From: JACCWP01 sp963801045
GTDB lineage: Bacteria; Actinomycetota; Actinomycetes; Propionibacteriales; Nocardioidaceae
Direction of reading: 5' to 3'
Assembly: GCA_963801045.1 (NCBI GenBank)
Contig: CAWDDC010000001.1
Location: 62,001 to 126,000, forward strand
DNA length: 64,000 nt
Of the stretch, positions 41,449-48,759 are shown piece after piece. Each line of letters begins with the position of its first letter. Position 1 is the first letter of the stretch. Position numbers and translations under genes: made by a program. A model generated the notes under the pieces. The model searched no databases, had not been told where the DNA came from, and was given only the letters and a program-made list of their open reading frames with translations.

Positions 41449-43218
41449 TCAGTCGTCGGGTACGGCGTCGATCCCTGCCTCGCGGCGCTGCGCCGCGGTG
41501 ATGGGCGTCGGCGCCCCGGTGAGGGGGTCGCCTCCCGACGCGGTCTTCGGGAACGCGATCACGTCCCGGATGGAGTCCACGCCGGCCAGCAGGGCGCAGA
41601 GCCGGTCGAGACCGAGGGCGATGCCGCCGTGCGGCGGCGGTCCGTAGGCGAACGCGTCCAGCAGGAAGCCGAACTGGCTGCGCGCCTCCTCGGCGGACAG
41701 CCCGATCACGTCGAAGACCCGCTGCTGCATCTCGCTGCGGTGGATACGGATGCTCCCGCCACCGATCTCGGTGCCGTTGAGCACGATGTCGTAGGCCTGG
41801 CTCAGCGCCTCGCCGGGTCGTTCGTGGAAGTCGGCGGCGTACTCGGCCGTCGGTGCGGTGAACGGGTGGTGGATCGCCGTCCAGCCGGGCTCGCCGTCCT
41901 TGTCGACCGGCTCGAACATCGGGGCGTCGACGACCCAGCAGAACTCCCAGCGGCTGTGGTCGATCAGCCCGCACCGCTCCCCCACCTCGAGCCGGGTCGC
42001 GGCGAGCAGCCCGAGGGCCTCCGACCGCGGTCCGGCCGCGAAGAAGACACAGTCGCCCGGTTGCGCACCGGCCTGCGCGGCCAGCCCCTCCCGCTCGGCC
42101 TCGAGCAGGTTCTTGGCGACCGGGCCGCCGAGGCTGCCGTCGTCCTGGACCAGCACGTAGGCGAGGCCCTTGGCGCCGCGGGAGCGGGCCCACTCCTGCC
42201 AGGCGTCGAGCTGCTTGCGTGGCTGCGCGGCGCCACCCGGCATGACCACGGCGCCGACGTACCAGTCGTCGCCCTTGGGCGCGAAGACGCGGAACGGCGT
42301 CTCGCGGAAGTAGTCGGTGCAGTCGACCAGCTCGCAGCCGAACCGCAGGTCGGGCCGATCGATGCCGAAGCGGCGCATCGCCTCGGCGTAGGTCATCCGC
42401 GGGATCGGCGTCTCGATCTGGTGGCCGAGCACGTCGCGCCACAGCCGCACCAGCACCTCCTCGGTGAGGGCGATGACGTCGTCGGTGTCGGCGAAGCTCA
42501 TCTCGACGTCGAGCTGGGTGAACTCCGGCTGCCGGTCGGCACGGAAGTCCTCGTCGCGGAAGCAGCGCGCGATCTGGTAGTAGCGCTCGAGGCCGGCGAC
42601 CATCAGCAGCTGCTTGAACAGCTGCGGCGACTGCGGCAGCGCGTACCAGTGGCCGGGCTGGAGGCGTACCGGCACCAGGAAGTCGCGGGCGCCCTCGGGC
42701 GTCGACCGGGTGAGGTAGGGCGTCTCCACGTCGAGGAAGTCGTGCGCGTCCATCACCTCGCGGATCAGCCGGGTGACCTGCGCGCGCAGCCGGATGGCAC
42801 GCGACATCTCCGGTCGGCGCAGGTCGAGGTAGCGGTGCCGCAGCCGCACCTCCTCGCCGACCGGCGTGGTGTGGTGCTCCTCGACCGGGAACGGCAGCGC
42901 CGCCGCCTCGCTGAGCACCTCGACACCGTCGTGACCGGGCAGCGCCACGACCTCGATCGCGCCGGTCGGGAGCGCGTCGTTGGCGTTGCCCTCGGGGCGG
43001 TCGGAGACGGTGCCGACCACCCGGAGGCAGAACTCCTGTCGCAGCGGCCGCGCGACCTCCTCGTCGCGGATGACCACCTGGACCACGCCGCTGGAGTCGC
43101 GCAGGTCGACGAAGGCGACGCCGCCGTGGTCGCGGCGACGGGCGACCCAGCCGGCCAGCGTGACCTGCTCGCCGGTGTGGGCGGAGCGCAGGCTCCCGGC
43201 GTCGTGGGTGCGGATCAC
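41449..43218 (-). CDS. aspS: Aspartyl-tRNA synthetase
   Basis: 589 aa and intact. The bacterial-type enzyme has an OB-fold anticodon domain at the N-terminus (RSAHTGEQVTLAGWVARRRD), the GAD insertion domain and class II motifs: motif 2 with IARCFRDEDFRADRQPEFTQ and motif 3 GLDRLCALLAG. The start is GTG, overlapping the hisS stop as GTGA. Whether it also charges tRNA-Asn cannot be told here. Confidence 0.97.
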   Translation of the reverse strand: MIRTHDAGSLRSAHTGEQVTLAGWVARRRDHGGVAFVDLRDSSGVVQVVIRDEEVARPLRQEFCLRVVGTVSDRPEGNANDALPTGAIEVVALPGHDGVEVLSEAAALPFPVEEHHTTPVGEEVRLRHRYLDLRRPEMSRAIRLRAQVTRLIREVMDAHDFLDVETPYLTRSTPEGARDFLVPVRLQPGHWYALPQSPQLFKQLLMVAGLERYYQIARCFRDEDFRADRQPEFTQLDVEMSFADTDDVIALTEEVLVRLWRDVLGHQIETPIPRMTYAEAMRRFGIDRPDLRFGCELVDCTDYFRETPFRVFAPKGDDWYVGAVVMPGGAAQPRKQLDAWQEWARSRGAKGLAYVLVQDDGSLGGPVAKNLLEAEREGLAAQAGAQPGDCVFFAAGPRSEALGLLAATRLEVGERCGLIDHSRWEFCWVVDAPMFEPVDKDGEPGWTAIHHPFTAPTAEYAADFHERPGEALSQAYDIVLNGTEIGGGSIRIHRSEMQQRVFDVIGLSAEEARSQFGFLLDAFAYGPPPHGGIALGLDRLCALLAGVDSIRDVIAFPKTASGGDPLTGAPTPITAAQRREAGIDAVPDD

Positions 43219-44561
43219 GGGTGCGGCTCCTCGCGGTAGGACAGTCGGGGGTGCAGGTCGTCGTCGGGCGGCCGCCAGCCGGCGAGGTCGGCGTCGACCT
43301 GGTCGCCGCTGCGGATGTCCTTGACCTGGTGCGGCTGGTCGCCGGTCGCGGGAACCAGACGTACGGGATGCCGCGCCGGTCGGCGTGCCGGATCTGCCGG
43401 CCGAACTTCGCCGCGGTCGGAGCCACCTCGGTGGCGATGCCCCGCCCGCGCAGCGTCCGGGCGATCTCGCGGGCCAGCGGCCGGTCGTCGTCGTGCGGCA
43501 GCGCCACCAGGACGCACGAGGGCACCGACCGGTCCGCGTCCAGCTGCCCGCGGGCGATCAGCGGTGCGAGCAGGCGGGTGATGCCGAGCGAGATGCCGAC
43601 GCCCGGGTACGTCGTGCGGCCGTCGGTGGCGAGCGAGTCGTAGCGCCCGCCGGCACAGATGGACAGCCGGCCGTGGGTCTCGGCGAAGCCCTCGAAGACG
43701 GTGCCGGTGTAGTAGTCGAGTCCGCGTGCGATGCGCAGGTCGGCGACCACGCGGAAGCGGTCGGAGCGCACGTGCGCGGCACCCTCGACGGCACGGACGA
43801 GGTCGTCGATGCCCTCGTCGAGCAGCGGGTGGGAGACGCCGAGCGACCGCACCTCGTCGGCGAACGCGGTGTCGTCGCCGGTGATCGCTGCGAGCGCGAG
43901 GCAGCGGTCGACCTGTGCTTCGTCGAGACCGGCATCGGCCACCAGTGCCGCCCGGACGGCGCTCGGCGCCGATCTTGTCCAGCTTGTCGATGGCCCGGAT
44001 CACCAGCTGCGGGTCGGGCGCCCCGATGCCGAGGTAGAAGCCCTCGATCAGCTTGCGGTTGTTGACCCGCAGCGTCACCGGCGGCAGCTGCAGCCGGCTC
44101 AACGCCTCGGCCATGACCTCGGTGACCTCGACGTCGGCGTCGATGCCGAGCTCGTCGCGGCCGATGATGTCGATGTCGGCCTGGGTGAACTCGCGGTAGC
44201 GACCCTCCTGCGGCCGCTCCCCCCGCCAGCAGCGCTGGATCTGGTAGCGCCGGAACGGGAACTCCAGCTTGCCGGCGTGCTCGAGCACGTACCGGGCGAA
44301 CGGCACGGTCAGGTCGAAGTGCAGCCCCCACCCGGTGTTGTCGCCGTCGGCGTCGGCCTGCAGCCGGCGCAGCAGGTAGACCTCCTGCGAGGTCTCGCCC
44401 TTGCGCAGCAGCTGATCGAGCGGCTCGACCGAGCGGGTCTCCAGGGAGGCGAAGCCGTGCAGCTCGAAGGTGCGGCGCAACGAGTCGATGACCGCGAGCT
44501 CGGCGGCCCGCTGGCTGGGCAGGAACTCCGGGAACCCCGACAGCGGGGTCGGGCGGCTCAC
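43215..44561 (-). CDS. hisS: Histidyl-tRNA synthetase
   Basis: Class II synthetase. Motif 2 region RRYQIQRCWRGERPQEGRYR, the histidine loops ARGLDYYTGTVFEGF and CAGGRYDSL, and motif 3 GVGISLGITRLLAPL are present, followed by the anticodon domain. The start is GTG 44559-44561, overlapping the upstream hydrolase stop. One extra base near 43962 and one missing near 43351 restore a 448-aa protein. The hisS-aspS pairing is common. Confidence 0.96.
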   Translation of the reverse strand: MSRPTPLSGFPEFLPSQRAAELAVIDSLRRTFELHGFASLETRSVEPLDQLLRKGETSQEVYLLRRLQADADGDNTGWGLHFDLTVPFARYVLEHAGKLEFPFRRYQIQRCWRGERPQEGRYREFTQADIDIIGRDELGIDADVEVTEVMAEALSRLQLPPVTLRVNNRKLIEGFYLGIGAPDPQLVIRAIDKLDKIGAERRPGGTGGRCRSRRSTGRPLPRARSDHRRRHRVRRRGAVARRLPPAARRGHRRPRPCRRGCRARALRPLPRGRRPAHRTRTRLLHRHRLRGLRRDPRPAVHLCRRALRLARHRRPHDVPGRRHLARHHPPARTADRPRAAGRGPVGALVRPGGAAARRRPAAGPRDRPDAARAGHRHRGGSDRGEVRPADPARRPARHPVRLVPATGDQPHQVKDIRSGDQVDADLAGWRPPDDDLHPRLSYREEPHP

Positions 44562-45238
44562 GCGGCGAGGCCGGTGAGGAAGGGGTTGGTGGCCCGTTCC
44601 CGCCCGATCGTCGTCTGCTCGCCGTGGCCCGGCAGCACGACGACCCGGTCGTCGAGGGGCAGCACCCGGGTGGCCAGGCTGCGCAGCATCGCCTGGTGGT
44701 CGCCGCCGGGCAGGTCGGTGCGACCGATCGAGCCGGCGAACAGCAGGTCGCCCGCGAACATCACCTCGGGCACGTCCTCCGGACCGTCGTAGGGAGTGCG
44801 GAAGACCACCGAGCCCTCGGTGTGTCCCGGCGCGTGGTCGACCGCGAAGGTCACGCCGGCAAGAGTCAGCGCCTCGCCGTCGGCGAGGTCCCGTACGTCG
44901 TCGGGCTCGGCGAACGTGGTGCCGAGCTGGGCGAGCATGGCGGCGGAGTCGGCGCCCAGCCCGGCGGCCGGGTCGGTGAGCAGGTGCCGGTCGGCAGGGT
45001 GGATCCAGGCGGCGGTGTCGTAGGCGCCGGCCAGCGGCGCCACCGACCAGACGTGGTCGACGTGGCCGTGGGTCGCGACGACGGCGACCGGCTTGAGCCG
45101 GTGCTCGTCGACCAGTCGGCGCACGCCGTCGCCAGCGTCCATGCCGGGGTCGATCACCACGCACTCGGCGCCGGGACCGGTGGCCACGACCCAGCAGTTG
45201 GTGCCCCACGGACCGGCGGGGAATCCGGCGATGAGCAT
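44558..45238 (-). CDS. Metallo-beta-lactamase-fold hydrolase (glyoxalase II-like)
   Basis: 226 aa from ATG 45236-45238. The metal motif THGHVDH lies at about residues 56-62, with further ligands in HAPGHTEGS, FAGDLLFAGSIGRTDLPGG and VLPGHGEQTTIG. It probably hydrolyses S-lactoylglutathione-like or other thioesters; actinobacteria lack glutathione, so the physiological substrate is unclear. It is divergent from the cyclophilin gene and upstream of hisS, the same neighbourhood as in mycobacteria. Confidence 0.9.
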   Translation of the reverse strand: MLIAGFPAGPWGTNCWVVATGPGAECVVIDPGMDAGDGVRRLVDEHRLKPVAVVATHGHVDHVWSVAPLAGAYDTAAWIHPADRHLLTDPAAGLGADSAAMLAQLGTTFAEPDDVRDLADGEALTLAGVTFAVDHAPGHTEGSVVFRTPYDGPEDVPEVMFAGDLLFAGSIGRTDLPGGDHQAMLRSLATRVLPLDDRVVVLPGHGEQTTIGRERATNPFLTGLAA

Positions 45239-45388
45239 GATCCGCAGCGTACGCGGGCAGTCAGCCGTCGGCTGCGGCCAGGTCACGGCTGCGCAACGGC
45301 TCCGGCCGGGTCGGCCGGCTCGGGCGAGGGTGCCACTGGTCGCACCTACACTGCACGGGCGCACGAGCCGACCGGAGGATCCCCAGAC

Positions 45389-46230
45389 GTGGTGAGCAAG
45401 CAGCAGCGGGCGCGCCAGCTCCGGCAGGCCCGCCTCGAGCGGCAGGAGGTCCGCCGCGCCGAGCGGGCCCGCCAGCGACGGCGTCGGAACATCGTCGTGG
45501 CCGTGGTCGTCGCCGTGGTCGTGGTCGTCGGCGGCGCGGTGCTGTTCACCCAGCTGACCTCCGACGACGGCAGCGACGCGGCGGCCACCTCGCCGACGGA
45601 GGGCGTGGCACCGACCACGGCGCCGACGTCGGAGCCGACCACCCCGACGGACGGACCGGTCACCGCGCAGTGCGCCTACCGCCGGGACGGTGATCTCGCC
45701 AAGGGAGTGCAGCTGCCCGACCCGGCCGTGCGGCTGTCCCCTCCCTTGACCGCGACTGTTGCCACCAACCGCGGTGACGTCCAGCTCTCGCTCGATGCCG
45801 CCGCCGCACCGTGCACGGTCAACGCGTTCGTCGAGCTGGCGGAGTCCGGCGCCTTCGACGGCACGGAGTGCAGCAGGCTGACCGGCGAGCTGTCCGGTGG
45901 CCGGTTCCTCGAGTGCGGCGACCCGGCGGGTGCCGGCCGACGGCGCTCGGGGTGTCGATCCCGGTCGAGAACGCCGGTACGGACCCGTACCCGGCCGGCT
46001 CGCTGGTCGCGGCACCCTCCGCCTCGGGCAGCAGCACCTCCTTCCGGCTGCTCTACGACGACTCGTCCCTGGGAGCCGGTTCCACCGTGTTCGGGACGGT
46101 CACCGACGGCCTCGGCGTCGTCCAGGAGGTGGCCGACGCAGGGCTGGACTCTGCGGGCGGCGTGGAGCCGCCGGAGGGTCCCCCGGCGTTGCACACCGTC
46201 GTCGAGTCGGTCACGGTGGGGGGGTCGTGA
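45389..46230 (+). CDS. ppiB: Membrane-anchored cyclophilin-type peptidyl-prolyl isomerase
   Basis: GTG 45389 has GGAGG ten bases upstream. The N-terminus is a very basic coiled-coil-like stretch (KQQRARQLRQARLERQEVRR), then one membrane helix (NIVVAVVVAVVVVVGGAVLF), a Thr/Pro-rich linker and an extracytoplasmic cyclophilin domain. The active-site region reads ECSRLTGELSGGRFLECGDP. It is a diverged version of the usual FHRV...QGGDP, similar to the mycobacterial homologue, so isomerase activity may be low. One missing base near 45936 must be restored; repaired length is 280 aa. Confidence 0.88.
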
Positions 46231-47582
46231 CGCAGCCACCTGTCCCCCGCCCCGGCCCCGGTCCGGCAGCCGTTCCCCGCCCCGGACCGGCTGGCCCACG
46301 CGGTCCCGGGCCGGCCGCGCCGAGTGCGCAGCCCGGACCGCCGGACGCGCCCGCGTCGGACGCAGCGAGCTGGGGACGCGTCGACGACGACGGCACCGTC
46401 TACGTACGGACGTCGACCGGTGAGCGTGCCGTCGGACAGTGGCCGGGTGGCGACCCGGCGGAGGCGCTGGCGCTGTACGCCCGCCGCTTCGACGGGCTGG
46501 CGGTCGAGGTCGACCTGCTCGAACGGCGGGTCCGCAGCGGCACGGTGCCGATCGACGAGGCGCGCACGGCGGTCGCCAAGGTGCGCGAGCAGGTGGCCGA
46601 GGCGCAGGCCGTGGGTGACCTCGAGTCGCTGGTCGCCCGGCTGGACGCGCTGGGCCCGGTCATCGAGGAGCAGCGCGAGCAGCGCAAGGCGGCCCGCAGC
46701 GCCAAGCTCGCCGAGGCCCGCACCGAGAAGGAAGCGCTGGTCGCCGAGGCGGAGCGGCTGTCGACCAGCAACGAGTGGCGCGCGGGTGCCGACCACATGC
46801 GCGAGCTGCTGGACAAGTGGAAGGCGCTGCCCCGGCTGGAGAAGGCGCTCGACGACGCGCTGTGGCGACGGTTCTCGTCGGCGCGCACGGCGTACACGCG
46901 GCGCCGCAAGCAGCACTACTCCGAGCAGCACGACCAGCGGCTCGAGGCCAAGCAGGTCAAGGCCCGGCTCGCCACCGAGGCGGAGGCGCTCGCGTCGTCG
47001 ACGGACTGGGGCCCCACCGCCGGGCGCTTTCGCGACCTGATGCGGGAGTGGAAGGCCGCCGGTCCGGCGCCTCGCCAGGACGAGGAGGCGTTGTGGGCCC
47101 GCTTCCGCGGCGCACAGGACACCTTCTTCACCGCCCGCGACGCCGAGAACGCGCGCACCGACGCCGAGTACGCCGTCAACGCCGAGGCGAAGCGGGCGAT
47201 CCTGGTCGACGCCGAGGCGCTGCTGCCGGTGCGCGACCCGGGCGCCGCGCGGGCCGCGCTGCGCGACATCGCCGACCGCTGGGAGGCGGCCGGCAAGGTC
47301 CCCCGCGACCAGATGAAGGAGCTGGAGGGGCGGTTGCGCGCGGTCGAGACCGCGGTGCGGGACGCCGACGACGACCGCTGGCGCCGCAGCAACCCCGAGG
47401 CCCGTGCCCGGGCCGAGGCCACCGTCACCCAGCTCGAGACGTCGCTGCGCAAGCTGCGCGCCGACGCCGAGGCGGCCGAGGCCGCCGGCAACGCCAAGGC
47501 GGCCGCCGACGCCCAGCAGGCCATCGCCGCCCGCGAGTCCTGGCTGGTCGAGGCCCAGAAGGCCCTCACCGACTTCTCCTGA
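46227..47582 (+). CDS. DUF349 domain protein
   Basis: 451 aa and intact. The GTG start overlaps the ppiB stop as GTGA. A Pro/Gly/Ala-rich N-terminus (VPRPGPGPAAVPRPGPAGPR) is followed by an extended helical protein. DUF349 repeats are visible as W-containing units: WRAGADHMRELLDKWKALPR, WGPTAGRFRDLMREWKAAGP and a third near RDIADRWEAAGKVPRDQMKE. Function is not established. Its neighbour across the convergent junction is normally relA. Here a repeat-flanked gene separates the two. Confidence 0.9.
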   Translation: MTQPPVPRPGPGPAAVPRPGPAGPRGPGPAAPSAQPGPPDAPASDAASWGRVDDDGTVYVRTSTGERAVGQWPGGDPAEALALYARRFDGLAVEVDLLERRVRSGTVPIDEARTAVAKVREQVAEAQAVGDLESLVARLDALGPVIEEQREQRKAARSAKLAEARTEKEALVAEAERLSTSNEWRAGADHMRELLDKWKALPRLEKALDDALWRRFSSARTAYTRRRKQHYSEQHDQRLEAKQVKARLATEAEALASSTDWGPTAGRFRDLMREWKAAGPAPRQDEEALWARFRGAQDTFFTARDAENARTDAEYAVNAEAKRAILVDAEALLPVRDPGAARAALRDIADRWEAAGKVPRDQMKELEGRLRAVETAVRDADDDRWRRSNPEARARAEATVTQLETSLRKLRADAEAAEAAGNAKAAADAQQAIAARESWLVEAQKALTDFS

Positions 47583-47698
47583 CCCGCGATCCGAGGGTTC
47601 TGGTTGCGCCGATCCGAGGCTTCTGGTTGCGCGATCCGAGGGTTCTGGTTGCGCGATCCGAGGCTTCTGGTTGCGCGGTCCGAGGGTCGTGGTTGCCG
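47583..47698 (+). repeat. Left 22-bp repeat array and terminal inverted repeat
   Basis: Five head-to-tail units of GATCCGAGGGTTCTGGTTGC plus GC start at 47588, 47611, 47633, 47655 and 47677 (the last is degenerate). Base ten alternates g, c, g, c, g, giving a 44-bp higher-order period. The array begins with CCCGCGATCCGAGG (47583-47596) directly after the DUF349 stop. The first 14 bases are the exact inverse of the right end at 48746-48759. Confidence 0.92.
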
Positions 47699-47752
47699 CC
47701 TGTGGACAGGCTCAGCGGCCTCGACGGACGATTCTCGCCCACACTCACGTCG

Positions 47753-48671
47753 ATGACCGCTCTTCTCGCCGCCGGTGCTCCCTTCCTCGGGAGCCAGGCA
47801 CGCGATCTCGGCTTCAGCCGGCAGCAGCTGCGTCAGGCCCTGCGGGAGGGCGCGCGTGCGACGCGTCATCCACGGCGTCTACGTGGACGCGCAGGTGCCG
47901 GACTCCACGGACCTGCGCATCGCGGCGCTGCACCTGGTGATGCCGGACCACGCCGTGCTGTTCGGCACCACAGCCATGTGGGTGCTGTCGGTCGACGCCT
48001 TCCAGCCCGACGAACGCTTCGTACCGGTCCCGGCATGTCTCGTTCCGCACGGGGCCAGCCGCGCGACGGCGCACGGCGTACGCACGGTGGAGGGCTACCT
48101 CCCTGAAGCGGACGTGATGGAGCACGGGGGTCTGCGCATGACGGTGCCGGCGCGTACGACAGTGGACGGACTGCGCCGGCTGCGACGACCCTTCGCGATC
48201 TCGGCCGCAGACGCGATGGCGCGCGCGGGCTGGGTGGTGCGGGCCGAGCTCGACGAACGGATCGACCGGCTGCGCGGCTTCCCTGGCGTCGTTCAGGCGC
48301 GCAGCCTGGTGCGGCTCGTCGACCCGGAGACGGCCTGGCCCGGCGAGTCCTGGACCAAGCTGCGATCTGGTCGATGCCGGATGCCCGATCCCGCGTTCGC
48401 AGCTGTGGATCGTCGACGTGAAGGGGCGCCGTGCCGCACTCGACCTCGGCTACGAGCACGCCAAGGTGGGATGCGAGTACGACGGCCGCGAGGTGCACAC
48501 GCTGGACGAGGACACTGCCCTGGACGACGAGCGGCGTCACTGGTTGCGCGAAGCGCTCGGCTGGCGGATCGCCGTGGCGCGCAAGGAGACGGTCTTCACC
48601 CGCGACCCCTCGTTCGAGCTCGAAGTGGCGGAGTGGCTGGGCGTGACCCTCGCCTGCCTCGCCTGTGGTGA
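47753..48671 (+). CDS. AbiEi-like / DUF559 (Vsr-like nuclease fold) orphan protein
   Basis: The N-terminal winged-helix part starts MTALLAAGAPFLGSQARDLG and, after removal of one extra base near 47851, reads RVRRVIHGVYVDAQVPDS, like AbiEi-type antitoxin domains. After a second extra base near 48365, the C-terminal part (AALDLGYEHAKVGCEYDG, REALGWRIAVA) matches DUF559, a restriction-like nuclease fold. The frame with the DUF559 part has no stop before the right array. A stop at 48669-48671 in the next frame would end a 305-aa protein if one more base is missing. Such genes are multicopy in actinobacteria and their function is unproven. No AbiEii toxin gene is adjacent. Confidence 0.75.
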
Positions 48672-48759
48672 ACCACAACCCTCGGATCGCGCAACCACAA
48701 CCCTCGGATCGCGCAACCACAACCCTCGGATCGCGCAACCAGAATCCTCGGATCGCGGG
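48667..48759 (-). repeat. Right 22-bp repeat array (inverted) and terminal inverted repeat
   Basis: Four units in inverted orientation, with CCTCGGATC at 48680, 48702, 48724 and 48746, exactly 22 bp apart. The three inner units read ...GTGGTT... on the minus strand, while the outermost has ...CTGGTT... like the left array. The array ends with CCTCGGATCGCGGG (48746-48759), directly next to the relA TAA stop. Together with the left array it could form a stem of about 90 bp around the enclosed gene. Confidence 0.92.

Noticed and set aside
40243..43239. Plus-strand open frame of about 1,000 codons opposite oppC and aspS
   Set aside because: Antisense shadow of well-recognised OppC and AspS; no ribosome-binding site or family match.
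47583..48759. CRISPR array
   Set aside because: The 22-bp units are contiguous with no unique spacers, occur in two opposite orientations, and no cas gene is nearby.
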